From Candidatus Gallacutalibacter stercoravium (GTDB lineage Bacteria; Bacillota; Clostridia; Oscillospirales; Acutalibacteraceae): a DNA stretch of 64,000 nucleotides. The number at the start of each line of letters is the position of its first letter. Positions within the stretch are counted from its first letter, which is position 1. The notes beneath the pieces were generated by a model. It searched no databases. It was given only the letters and a program-made list of their open reading frames with translations, and was not told where the DNA came from. The DNA lies in assembly GCA_018716975.1 (NCBI GenBank), contig DVJE01000013.1, forward strand, positions 1-64,000. The letters are read 5' to 3'. Positions 1 to 7,713 of the stretch are shown piece after piece. The translations under genes and the position numbers were made by a program.

Positions 1-175
1 CTCGGTGACACCTGCCGCCTCCATTATGCGGGGCAACATGGCGTCCATACGCTTTAATTTCTAAAAACGGTTAAACCTTTTTGGAAAAAAACTTTGCTTT
101 TCCACCTGTGGTGTGTAAGATATGACTCACAGGAGGCGCAAGCCCCAGCACAAAAAAAGAAAGGTGGAAATGATA

Positions 176-469
176 ATGAAGACAGAGAAAATCACAGCGA
201 AACTGAGGGACGCGGTTCTGGTTTGCCTTATGGTAAACGGTGAGGAAGTAAAACGATATAAGAATATCGAGCTGCCGGATATGCTCAAAGAAGTGGAAAT
301 GACCGACTTCCATTTCAACGTACACATGGACGGGAAGATCACCTTTGAAGTCCACTCTGAGGAAGGTACACTGCCAGAGGTATTCCCGGAGGCTCATACC
401 AGAGTAAGCCGGGCGGCGAAGGCCGCCACCAAAGCCGCCACACAGGAAAGTGTAGAAGCTAAGCAATAA
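176..469 (+). CDS. Small hypothetical protein of an accessory region
   Basis: A protein of about 97 residues with no family I recognise. It starts MKTEKITAKL, is mixed alpha/beta in character, and ends in an Ala/Lys-rich tail (two AAxKAAT-like repeats). The start at 176 is chosen because AAGGTGG at 161-167 sits 8 bases upstream; earlier in-frame ATGs at 122 and 170 have no well-placed site. Base composition is lower in GC than the core genes beyond 7.7 kb. Small proteins of this sort are common in clostridial integrative elements, which fits the neighbouring XRE regulator, but this is inference. No partner gene overlaps it. Confidence 0.55.
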   Translation: MKTEKITAKLRDAVLVCLMVNGEEVKRYKNIELPDMLKEVEMTDFHFNVHMDGKITFEVHSEEGTLPEVFPEAHTRVSRAAKAATKAATQESVEAKQ

Positions 470-567
470 CCCTTTTATATATAACGAAACTACAAAAGAA
501 AAATCTATATAAAAAGGTGTGCCTCTCTCGGAGCTGTCAAAATTTCGTTCGCAATTTTGCACGTCTC

Positions 568-813
568 TTAATTGTATAAGTACCAGCGAAGTGATTCTTC
601 CCCACAATCTTCCTTTAAATGTTCTACGGAATATCGCAACCATTCATCCGGTGTTGGTATCTCTCCTACACAGGGAATTTTTCTCCATTGCTCTCGTTTG
701 ACCGGATCTTGATCATTCCAGCCTTTTTCAATCCGGGCTGAAATAATTGCTCTCATTTCCTCTACTGTAATGCCACGCTCACGAGCCAACCGCTCAAATA
801 TATGCTCTGCCAT
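568..813 (-). CDS. Small conserved-looking protein of unknown function (81 aa)
   Basis: The start is well supported by AGGAGG (827-832) seven bases or so before the ATG. The protein is mostly helical and charged: MAEHIFERLARERGITVEEM at the N-terminus, then a WNDQDP turn and a PTPDEWLRY segment. From memory, similar short ORFs in clostridial genomes are sometimes annotated as related to the Spo0A C-terminal domain; I cannot confirm that, and no DNA-binding motif is evident. It is transcribed divergently from the XRE regulator at 966, and the shared spacer carries a symmetrical dyad, so the two may be controlled together. Confidence 0.6.
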   Translation of the reverse strand: MAEHIFERLARERGITVEEMRAIISARIEKGWNDQDPVKREQWRKIPCVGEIPTPDEWLRYSVEHLKEDCGEESLRWYLYN

Positions 814-872
814 ACTTTAGCCTCCTAACATCCCGAATATCATTCCCCAATATCTACCATGCTATTACTGCA

Positions 873-937
873 TAAGTCCCTTTTAGGAAATATAATAGCT
901 ACCGATTGTGACTATTATACCACCATTCTGGGACTTA
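873..937. promoter_or_regulatory. Nested symmetric dyad between divergent genes (candidate operator)
   Basis: Two nested perfect inverted repeats share one centre: TAAGTCCC (873-880) with GGGACTTA (930-937), and TATAATAG (891-898) with CTATTATA (912-919). Both gaps between outer and inner arms are exactly 10 bases, so the whole 65-bp block is symmetric. It lies between the divergent starts at 813 and 966, and the inner arms contain -10-like hexamers on each strand. I infer autoregulation by the XRE protein. Confidence 0.55.
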
Positions 938-965
938 GAATAGATACAGATAGGTAGGTGATGAT

Positions 966-1265
966 ATGGATACGCAAAGACGCATAAAAGAATTAATGGA
1001 AGAGCGAAAGTGGACAGACTACCGTCTGGCAAAAGAATCAAATCTTTCCCACTCAACAGTTACCAACATGTTTAATAGAAATAACGCTCCTACTTTACCG
1101 ACACTGGAGGCGGTATGCCGGGCATTTGGTATCACACTGGCTCAGTTCTTTGCTGAGGGTGAAGAAGCGCAACTGACCGAAGACCAGCAGATACTTTTTT
1201 CAAAATGGAGTACTCTGACAGATAGGCAAAAGCAAATCCTCCTTGAACTGATGGATGCCATTTGA
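966..1265 (+). CDS. XRE-family (HTH_3) transcriptional regulator
   Basis: A 99-aa one-domain regulator. The helix-turn-helix lies at about residues 5-60 (RIKELMEERKWTDYRLAKES, then NLSHSTVTNMFNRNNAPTL), followed by a short acidic linker and a C-terminal helix (LTDRQKQILLELMDAI) suited to dimerisation. The start is set by AGGTGATGAT just before the ATG. Regulators of this size and type typically repress their own promoter and are common in integrative elements and prophages. The symmetric dyad directly upstream is the obvious candidate target. An intrinsic terminator overlaps its stop codon. Confidence 0.85.
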   Translation: MDTQRRIKELMEERKWTDYRLAKESNLSHSTVTNMFNRNNAPTLPTLEAVCRAFGITLAQFFAEGEEAQLTEDQQILFSKWSTLTDRQKQILLELMDAI

Positions 1266-1308
1266 AGCACATCAATCCCATTACCGGGAAAGATGTGCTT
1301 TTCTTTTT
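1265..1308 (+). terminator. Intrinsic terminator of the XRE gene
   Basis: AAGCACATC (1265-1273) pairs with GATGTGCTT (1292-1300) and is followed by TTCTTTTT. The stem begins inside the stop codon. Confidence 0.85.
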
Positions 1309-1442
1309 CCCCTTTTAATCAAGCTGTCAACTCAACATATCATTTATCCAACCTGTCAACTCAACACCCCCAATATCAAAATCAACCACTCAACTCTCCA
1401 CTCTTTTTCACAGTAGACCAGTTCCCACTTACCCGTAAAACG

Positions 1443-1492
1443 AAAAAATCCGGGAACCGGAACCTGTCCTCTGACAAGCCCCGACTCCCGGA
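1443..1492 (-). terminator. Probable terminator of the helicase gene
   Basis: On the minus strand TCCGGGA/TCCCGGA arms (1449-1455, 1486-1492) with an inner GACA/TGTC pairing are followed by a run of six U (plus-strand A at 1443-1448). It lies about 105 bases past the helicase stop. The rest of 1309-1597 holds only loose CTGTCAACTCAAC-like repeats. Confidence 0.55.
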
Positions 1493-1597
1493 AATTCCTT
1501 GTTTTCTACACTTTTTCGCTATTCTATTCTTTGACTTTTGACATCAATACAACCGTCTCCACATGTTTGCTTTTTGATAATTTATCAAAAAATATTT

Positions 1598-4500
1598 TTA
1601 CTGGCTACAAATCATTTGTAATGTTATCCCATATGTATCCAACAAATAGGCCTGTGTTCCGCATAAAATCTGATGCATATCCTCCGTAATGGATGATACT
1701 GATACGCCTGGTTGAACAATAAAAATGTCTAATTTTACTGGAAGAAATCTCAGTTTATTCTTTATAGTTAATAACTTTTTCAAGTCACCCTTTTCAAACC
1801 TACTAACGCCATTCAATTTCATCCGTCTATTTTCTCGATATTTCATTCGTTCAATGACTTCACACATATTTTGTTTCCATAACACAGATTTTTCTGCTTG
1901 GCCACACACTTCGTATAAATCAGCTACTCTTCCGCCTGGTTTTGCTCCATGGGCAAACTTACAATGGTAAAACTCGAAATATATCTCGTTATCCTTTTCT
2001 TTTATTGCTACAATATCTGCAATTTCTCCTGCATCATCATCATCAAATACTATCTCATAACTTTGGTCACTAAGGAGTTTATGAATTGTAAAATATTGTA
2101 TTGAATCTTTCTCCTTTGTAGTTCCTTGTGATTCTTTGTTTATATCCACTTTGTCCCATGTCCATATAACTAATTGCTTCTCCGAAAATTTAAAGTTAGT
2201 CGTATTTTCCAAGGTTACATAAAGATTGCCCTGCAGTGATGATTGATCAGCAAACTTGATTTCAGGCGGATTCTCTTTAAAAAAGTCTACTAAATTATAT
2301 GTCCTATTTCTCATATGTAATTCGACATATGTACCATTGACTTTAGAAATAGACCATCCTTCATTATTGATAATGAGTTCAAATTCTCCTCTATACTCTT
2401 CATTTTGCACATAAAATTTTAAATTCTCAGTATCATCTACTTCTATAAGACCAATCTCCGTTTCATATATTGGTATAGATGCGTATGGTGTTTCCAAGTA
2501 TATATTTTTTTCATTGCATAAATCCAAATCATTAGGCCAATCTATTCTATAAGCTTGCTTATGTGGTCTCTCTTTAATGATTACTGGCATTAAAACCCCT
2601 TTTAGTATATCAACCGTATGAATATTGGGATTAATAATTTTTTCATAATTTAAATTACACCATTCTTTCCAATTGTCTATTGTTTCAACCAATCTTCCCC
2701 AAATTGTTCCTTTATATGAACATCCGATACTAGTTTTACCCTCTCCATTATATCCCATACCAAAAATATTTGATTTATAACAATTTCCTTTTTGAGCTTC
2801 CGATATCGCCTCTGCAATATCAATCCCTGTAAACATTTTATATCGTATTGGCCCGTCAATAGCTGAATTTAATCCTAAATTTGCTACCATAAGACGATTA
2901 ATTCCATGTAAACACTTAAATATACTTTCACCCGAGATTCTTTGAACTTTTGTAAATAAAGTTTCGGCAAATTTATTTAGAATCGCTTTATTCGTGGAAT
3001 TCAGAAAAACAACTTGTTTTTCTTTATTCCAATATGCAATATGCAAATTCCAGTTTAAATTGTTAATCTCTCTATAATTTGCCCAATCGATTTTACTTTC
3101 CTCTGGTTCAATCACAATAAATATATTTTCTTCCTCATTAATATAATATTTGCATAAATCTTCATCAAATAACCGTATCCAATTTTCCCAATTCCAGTTT
3201 TCAGCATTCGTCTTATATGCAACCATACTAAGTGCCGGCCGTAACTGTTTTATATTTATAGACTCTATCCCGCTTCCCTTAAATCCATTTGCTAATTTTT
3301 GCAACGAAATTTCTTTGCTAATAACTTCTTCTGATAATTCACATAACAAACTATTCCAATCCGAATCCTGAGAATATAGTTCAGCTAATGCATCTTGAAT
3401 TTCCTCATTGGCCAAATTTGTAATAATTGTTGCATCTCCTAGTCCTGCTTTACTGCGTGTAAAACGTCCGATAAATTGTAACGTAATTGGCAATGATTTG
3501 TACTTGTCATGTATTGCAGCAATCTTAAGATTTGGTATATCTATACCTTCTCCAAACATATCAACACACACTACAATTTTGGACTTCCCTGTTTTTAAGG
3601 CTTCCATATTATATTTCTTTTCTGTCACAGTCATTTTACTAATTATTAGCACAGGATTATACTGGGCAAAATAATGCATATAAATATTCTCAAATAGCTG
3701 TTTTGCTCTTTGCATCGATTTACTTCGAACTAAAATAATATGATTAAATCCCATTTCCAAATCTGATTTTAATTGACTCACTGCAGCTTGAGCAATAGCA
3801 TAGTCACCTTTTTCTTCATCATATTCAATAACAGGTTTAAAATTAATTTTTTGAAAATATCCCTGCCTCTGCGCCATAGACAATGGGAAATTATAAATTA
3901 TATCTCCATCTAACTTTTTACCATCATTTCTAAAAGGCGTTGCCGTAAACTGCAATATTCTTTTATCTTTAAAAACACTTTTAATTTGATTCCATCTATT
4001 GGCCTCAATATGATGTGCCTCGTCTACGATAAGAACATCACACTTACAACTCAGCATACTCATGTATTCTATATCAAATTTACTTACTAATTTTGCTGTG
4101 GAGACAACAATATTAGCAGAATCCAGCATTTCTTCTAAGTTATCTTTTGTCTTAGGATTCGATTTCAAGCATAATACATTAGGATATTTGGCTTTTTGAT
4201 CAATTACTCCAATCTCTTTCAATACTCCCCATTTAGCACAATTTTCTACTGTCTGTTTTCTCAATAGATCCGTGGGTACCAATATAAATACTCTTTTGCA
4301 TTGCTCCGCAACAATGGTAGTCATCATAGTTTCAGTTTTTCCCGTACCTGTCGGCATAACTACCGTAGCTGCTTCCTTGCTTACAATCCAATGTGCACGA
4401 ATGGCAAACACTGCACCTAATTGTGCTTTGCGCAAACCTTTTATATTTTTCGAGCTATTTTCAATTACATAATTCACTTTATTATCCCATGATTTTCTTA

Positions 4501-4603
4501 TTCGTTCACAACTATAAATTTGCCCCTTTTCATTCTCGTAGCACTGTAAATAATTCTTTCCAAATGATTTCTTAACAATTGGCATATTAATATTCTCCTC
4601 CAT
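1598..4603 (-). CDS. SF2 DEAD/DEAH-box helicase with a possible C-terminal nuclease-like domain
   Basis: A 1001-aa protein. The helicase core is complete: Q-motif-like LRKAQLGAV (57-65), Walker A PTGTGKT (84-90), DEAH (194-197), TATP (220-223), motif V GEGIDIP (351-357) and motif VI QFIGRFTRS (376-384). About 450 residues without a motif I recognise follow. Near the C-terminus, D863 in EIADIVAI, then FEFYHCK (876-882) and GGRVADLYEVCGQ resemble a restriction-endonuclease-like fold (D...E...K), but this is inference. Such long single-gene helicase-nuclease fusions are often anti-phage or DNA-modification-linked. The gene is AT-rich, stands alone with its own terminator, and has no adjacent methylase, so stand-alone defence is the best guess; a DNA-repair or plasmid-exclusion role remains possible. 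Confidence 0.8.
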   Translation of the reverse strand: MEENINMPIVKKSFGKNYLQCYENEKGQIYSCERIRKSWDNKVNYVIENSSKNIKGLRKAQLGAVFAIRAHWIVSKEAATVVMPTGTGKTETMMTTIVAEQCKRVFILVPTDLLRKQTVENCAKWGVLKEIGVIDQKAKYPNVLCLKSNPKTKDNLEEMLDSANIVVSTAKLVSKFDIEYMSMLSCKCDVLIVDEAHHIEANRWNQIKSVFKDKRILQFTATPFRNDGKKLDGDIIYNFPLSMAQRQGYFQKINFKPVIEYDEEKGDYAIAQAAVSQLKSDLEMGFNHIILVRSKSMQRAKQLFENIYMHYFAQYNPVLIISKMTVTEKKYNMEALKTGKSKIVVCVDMFGEGIDIPNLKIAAIHDKYKSLPITLQFIGRFTRSKAGLGDATIITNLANEEIQDALAELYSQDSDWNSLLCELSEEVISKEISLQKLANGFKGSGIESINIKQLRPALSMVAYKTNAENWNWENWIRLFDEDLCKYYINEEENIFIVIEPEESKIDWANYREINNLNWNLHIAYWNKEKQVVFLNSTNKAILNKFAETLFTKVQRISGESIFKCLHGINRLMVANLGLNSAIDGPIRYKMFTGIDIAEAISEAQKGNCYKSNIFGMGYNGEGKTSIGCSYKGTIWGRLVETIDNWKEWCNLNYEKIINPNIHTVDILKGVLMPVIIKERPHKQAYRIDWPNDLDLCNEKNIYLETPYASIPIYETEIGLIEVDDTENLKFYVQNEEYRGEFELIINNEGWSISKVNGTYVELHMRNRTYNLVDFFKENPPEIKFADQSSLQGNLYVTLENTTNFKFSEKQLVIWTWDKVDINKESQGTTKEKDSIQYFTIHKLLSDQSYEIVFDDDDAGEIADIVAIKEKDNEIYFEFYHCKFAHGAKPGGRVADLYEVCGQAEKSVLWKQNMCEVIERMKYRENRRMKLNGVSRFEKGDLKKLLTIKNKLRFLPVKLDIFIVQPGVSVSSITEDMHQILCGTQAYLLDTYGITLQMICSQ

Positions 4604-4799
4604 GCTATGTACTTCTCCGTCATTGTCCGATATCTTCTATTAGCATTTTATCATATCATGATCAAATATTTCCAAAAAGCTTATCATAAATATATCCTAA
4701 TATTTATATTCTCCATATTTTTACATAACACCTTGTTTTTACACTTTCATCTACAAGGCTCCCTTTTGTTTTATTATCACACTAGCCCTTTTTAAATAC

Positions 4800-4824
4800 A
4801 AAAAAAGGCAGCTTTTATACTGCC
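4800..4824 (-). terminator. Intrinsic terminator reading leftwards
   Basis: On the minus strand GGCAG/CTGCC arms (4820-4824, 4807-4811) with an 8-base loop are followed by seven U. It would stop transcripts coming from the stub at 4967 or from the S66 peptidase gene. Confidence 0.7.
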
Positions 4825-4916
4825 CAATTTTATGCCTTTCATTCGTAGTAAAATCGTAGTTCCCCTCTGCTTCTTCTGCCCCAATTTGCCGCATTTCAGC
4901 CGCCAAAGGCCGCCAG

Positions 4917-4967
4917 TCAGCTCACACTCTGACTCCTGCCGTGGCAGACGAAAAGTATAGAAATCAT
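4917..4967 (-). pseudogene. Apparent 5' stub of a low-molecular-weight phosphotyrosine phosphatase gene
   Basis: A strong ribosome binding site (AGGAGG, 4978-4983) stands 10 bases before an ATG opening a 16-codon frame, MISILFVCHG then RSQSVS and stop. The first ten residues match the classic N-terminus of LMW-PTPs, where the catalytic loop continues VCxGNICRS. Here the loop is broken right after CHG: the Cys survives but the CX5R Arg is lost. The change point is near 4935-4938. I read this as the target gene of an insertion lying to the left, with the rest of the phosphatase gene outside the window. A chance match over ten residues is the alternative. Confidence 0.45.
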
Positions 4968-5111
4968 ATTTTTTAGTCCTCCTAAATTGCGTTAGTTTGC
5001 CCTGTTTTGCCGCGATTTGCCGGGTATGTAGCTGCCGATGAGATTGTTAAAACAATCACAAATTCTTATTTGGGGTTATCTAATTTTTAAGGGCCCAAAT
5101 ATCGTTTCTTT

Positions 5112-6140
5112 TCATATTGTACCGCTTTCCAAAATAGAAAAAGTTTTGGCATCACAATTTATTTGAGCCCTTGCACCGTATGGAAGTATACAAATTGGAG
5201 AGGAATGTCCAAAATTCAATCCATATAGAACTGGAAGATCATATCGTCCGTATTTATCACTTATTATTCTGACAATTTCATTTTTTTCTTCTTGGAATTC
5301 TCCCTTTTGATTCGCTTTACCTAAAATAACACCGCGAAGTTTTTCCAGGGCCTTTCTCTGACCTAACCAATCAAAAAATTTCGCTAAATTGTCTTTGGTA
5401 TAGTATAATGGTATGCCCTCCAGAAACAAAATTTTATCTATGAAATCCGCTTGCGATAGTTCTAGTGCTGTACCATTTAGCTCCATCAAACCAGTATGAC
5501 CACCAAAAAGCTTTCCTTGCACAATGCCCGTTCCTTGTAAAAGCTCATATGGATCATTTTTATAATATTTTCTTATATAATCCGGATTTGTATAATCTGT
5601 AGGTTCGTATGTCCATTCTTTTGCAGGCGGTACAGTCCCAATGACGTTATTCGTGAAAAATACATCCATAAACCATTTTTTACTGTAATCATGCCAGCCT
5701 TGCGCTTCCGCGATGGGATACAGCAAATTATCCCCATAGAAAGTTGAAAGCCCATATTTATAGCATAGTAAATGCAAATTCATAACATCGGAAAACCCTA
5801 CAAATATTTTAGGGTTTTCCTGTATGCATTTTGGATCAATATAAGGAATAATTTGGATACTGTCATTGCCGCCCATATTAGCAATCACCGCATTTACATC
5901 TTTATTTGTAAATGCCCACATAAAGTCTTCTGCTCGCGCCTGCGGATTTTTTGATAAATAATCAGTGCCCTTCAGTGAATTCGGTGCAGCAATAACGTTA
6001 AGACCAATTTCTTGCAGTCTTTTCACGCCCAGTTCGTATTTCCATTTGGTTTCAAGATCTCCGGCCCAGCCGTTACATGGACTTATAGTAGCGATTGTAT
6101 CACCTTTGCGCAGTTTCAGAGGTTTTTTTAAGCAGTCCAT
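5112..6140 (-). CDS. S66-family serine peptidase (LD-carboxypeptidase / MccF-like)
   Basis: A 342-aa protein of the usual S66 length. The nucleophile is S117 in VGFSDVMNL, and the other triad members are E241 (ILFLEGIP) and H312 (NFGHSSPI); NMGGNDS (88-94) forms the oxyanion-side loop. Family members either cleave the L-D bond of muropeptides in cell-wall recycling or, as MccF, hydrolyse microcin C-type aminoacyl-nucleotides and give self-immunity. The long insert around residues 140-200 and the cytosolic nature (no signal peptide) fit the MccF branch somewhat better. The start has AAGGAGG (6150-6156 region) about 10 bases upstream. It is AT-rich and single, as expected for an acquired resistance gene. 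Confidence 0.88.
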   Translation of the reverse strand: MDCLKKPLKLRKGDTIATISPCNGWAGDLETKWKYELGVKRLQEIGLNVIAAPNSLKGTDYLSKNPQARAEDFMWAFTNKDVNAVIANMGGNDSIQIIPYIDPKCIQENPKIFVGFSDVMNLHLLCYKYGLSTFYGDNLLYPIAEAQGWHDYSKKWFMDVFFTNNVIGTVPPAKEWTYEPTDYTNPDYIRKYYKNDPYELLQGTGIVQGKLFGGHTGLMELNGTALELSQADFIDKILFLEGIPLYYTKDNLAKFFDWLGQRKALEKLRGVILGKANQKGEFQEEKNEIVRIISDKYGRYDLPVLYGLNFGHSSPICILPYGARAQINCDAKTFSILESGTI

Positions 6141-6209
6141 TTTTTATAATCCTCCTTAGAAATGGGAGACTGAGGAAAATAAGCTTGCACAATTTGTTTT
6201 CATAGGCCC

Positions 6210-6275
6210 GTAAACCCGCGTGAATACGAACGAAAAAGGATTGACATCTTTTTTATCAACCCTTCATGGGTTTAC
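6210..6275. repeat. Inverted repeat upstream of the S66 peptidase gene
   Basis: GTAAACCC (6210-6217) and GGGTTTAC (6268-6275) are perfect inverted arms 50 bases apart, about 70 bases before the peptidase start. It could be a leader hairpin or the remnant of an element end. The remaining spacer (6141-6443) shows no gene. Confidence 0.35.
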
Positions 6276-6443
6276 GCCACAAAATCGTGGAAGTTGTCGA
6301 ATCGAATTTATGTCACCTCCAGAACATAATAACATTCTGCCATCAAAAGAAAAGAAAGTCAACTGTTTTACAACAATGGACTCACCCTCGAAAAGCTGGC
6401 TTGAAGCCTAGAATGCCAGCATAGCTGAAAGCAAAAAATACAT

Positions 6444-6482
6444 AAAAAAACCGCCCTCCGATATTAGCGTACCAGAGAGCGG
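6444..6482 (-). terminator. Intrinsic terminator of the lipoprotein gene
   Basis: CCGCcCTC (6451-6458) pairs with GAGaGCGG (6475-6482); on the minus strand it is followed by seven U. It sits about 100 bases past the lipoprotein stop. Confidence 0.8.
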
Positions 6483-6579
6483 AGAAAATTGAAATGCTTA
6501 TGCAATCTGTAAAAACAGAAGACGGAAGATTTCCCTTCCCTATTCATCTAACAGCATGTCTCGTGAAGTTTTTGTTTCG

Positions 6580-7191
6580 TTACTTCACTTGTATGGTTAC
6601 TACATCGGACTCGAAAATGGTTTCCCGAGTAGTATCGGCACTGTAAACAACAAAAGATAATTCGATGTTCTCCACGGGAGAAAGCCCGTTCTCTTCTAAA
6701 TATGCATCCAGCATGGTAATTCCGTCGTTTGCGGTTTTCCCAGGCATAACCTTCGCAGACTCAGACATGAATCCGACGACCATGATTCCGTTTACAGATA
6801 AGTAGCTCGGATACAGCATAATCGGAATCTCAGAATTATTTTCAATCCTTAGATTAAATTCTGTGTGTTCTAAACTGTGTCCGATTCCTGTGTAGGTAAT
6901 TTTCACTCCGTTCTGATCTACAAGTACCTGCTCTGTCGTTTGCGGCTGCTGTGATTCGACTGGTTCTTCTTGATCATCTGGTTCCGTTAAATTTTCCATA
7001 GTATCAGAAGAATTGTTTGAAAGTGCCTCCTGTTGTTCCAGGAGATCATCCTCTTGCTGTTGCAGCGCATCGCGCTCAGATACTACTCGATCAGACTCTT
7101 CCTGAGTGATCTGTGCGGTTTCCGATGAACTGCACGCCGCTACGCTGAGCGCAAGAATCGCAGTTAAAAAGATAATTCCAGCTTTTTTCAT
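6580..7191 (-). CDS. Secreted lipoprotein with a C-terminal Ig-like (DUF4352-type) domain
   Basis: 203 aa. A type II signal peptide ends in the lipobox LSVAAC with C20 as the lipidated residue. Residues 25-90 are a Glu/Gln/Ser-rich, disordered and partly coiled-coil stalk (SERDALQQQEDDLLEQQEA). The last about 110 residues form a beta-rich domain (VKITYTGIGHSLEHTEFNLR onwards) of the kind seen in DUF4352 and related extracellular lipoproteins. Function is unknown; such proteins are often stress- or envelope-associated. The start codon is preceded by a G-rich site (AGGGGGG). It has its own promoter and terminator, so it is monocistronic. Confidence 0.8.
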   Translation of the reverse strand: MKKAGIIFLTAILALSVAACSSSETAQITQEESDRVVSERDALQQQEDDLLEQQEALSNNSSDTMENLTEPDDQEEPVESQQPQTTEQVLVDQNGVKITYTGIGHSLEHTEFNLRIENNSEIPIMLYPSYLSVNGIMVVGFMSESAKVMPGKTANDGITMLDAYLEENGLSPVENIELSFVVYSADTTRETIFESDVVTIQVK

Positions 7192-7211
7192 TTTATCCCC
7201 CCTTTTGGGGG

Positions 7212-7241
7212 ATTATAACACATCTCTGCTGGAAATTACAA
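7212..7241 (-). promoter_or_regulatory. Sigma-A-like promoter of the lipoprotein gene
   Basis: On the minus strand TTGTAA (7236-7241), 18-base spacer, TATAAT (7212-7217), 20 bases before the start codon. Confidence 0.6.
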
Positions 7242-7270
7242 CATGCAATATACCAATATACTGAAATCAA

Positions 7271-7496
7271 AACCACTAGTAAACTAATGGTTTGCACAAG
7301 CCCTAAAAGGGCATATTACAGGCAAACGTCTCAAGACGCACTGAAATTTATTGCGCTTGCATTACTTGCCCTACCGCCCGTAAACGGGCGATTTCCGGTC
7401 TAATAGAAGCTTTCCGTTACTGGAGACATCTTGTTTGTAGCTCGCTTCGCTCGATGCTTGAAGCTAAAGCTTTTTTTCCTCACCAGCAGAGCTGGT
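7271..7496. repeat. Cluster of short perfect hairpins without a gene
   Basis: The 358-base gap between the lipoprotein gene and tRNA-Leu contains several compact palindromes: AACCA/TGGTT near 7271-7292, GCCCTaaaAGGGC near 7300-7312, CGTCTcaAGACG near 7328, CGCCCGtaaaCGGGCG near 7375-7391 and CACCAGCagaGCTGGTG near 7480-7496. No open frame with a ribosome binding site is present. Confidence 0.4.
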
Positions 7497-7510
7497 GGTT
7501 CTGTTTGCTA

Positions 7511-7548
7511 ATAGAAAACCTGCGGTGCGCAACTTGCTCACCGCAGGT
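7511..7548 (-). terminator. Terminator of tRNA-Leu
   Basis: Two bases past the encoded CCA, ACCTGCGGTG (7518-7527) and CACCGCAGGT (7539-7548) form a perfect 10-bp stem, followed on the minus strand by UUUCUAUU. Confidence 0.75.
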
Positions 7549-7549
7549 G

Positions 7550-7633
7550 TGGTGCGAGCGATGGGACTTGAACCCACACGTCAAAGACACACGCACCTCA
7601 AACGTGCCTGTCTGCCTGTTCCAGCACACTCGC
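7550..7633 (-). tRNA. tRNA-Leu(GAG)
   Basis: An 84-nt cloverleaf with encoded CCA. The acceptor stem is GCGAGTG with CGCTCGC. The anticodon stem CACGT/GCGTG encloses the loop TTGAGGT, giving anticodon GAG (codons CUC/CUU). The D arm has the leucine-type GGCAGACAGG, the variable arm is a short class II stem (GTC/GAC), and the T arm carries TTCAAGT. It has its own consensus promoter and terminator. Its 3' end faces the AT-rich accessory region 1-7.2 kb, so it marks the boundary between island and core chromosome. Confidence 0.97.
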
Positions 7634-7684
7634 ATAATACGCCCCGGGCAGGCAACAACCTTGCCGAACCCCAACGTACTATCT

Positions 7685-7713
7685 AGTATAGCATTTTGAT
7701 GGAGTATTGTCAA
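7685..7713 (-). promoter_or_regulatory. Consensus sigma-A promoter of tRNA-Leu
   Basis: On the minus strand TTGACA (7708-7713), 17-base spacer, TATACT (7685-7690). The TGA stop codon of rnmV lies inside the -35 hexamer, so the tRNA promoter is packed against the preceding gene. Confidence 0.9.

Noticed and set aside
2-64. Open frame at the left edge ending in a stop at 64 (tail of a gene entering from the left)
   Set aside because: Only about 20 codons are visible and another frame is open over almost the same stretch, so no gene can be supported.
71-643. Long minus-strand frame of 190 codons
   Set aside because: It runs antisense to the 176-469 gene and into the 568-813 gene, has no ribosome binding site, and its composition is irregular.
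1293-1541. Plus-strand frame of 82 codons after the XRE terminator
   Set aside because: It starts inside the terminator stem, lacks a ribosome binding site and overlaps the helicase terminator.
4800-4967. Tail of a tyrosine integrase reading leftwards through ADWRPLAAEM
   Set aside because: The frame has a stop just upstream, runs through a terminator and shows no integrase motif.
7436-7460. GCTCGCTTCGCTCG as a hairpin
   Set aside because: It is a mirror palindrome (reads the same backwards), not an inverted repeat, so it does not pair with itself.
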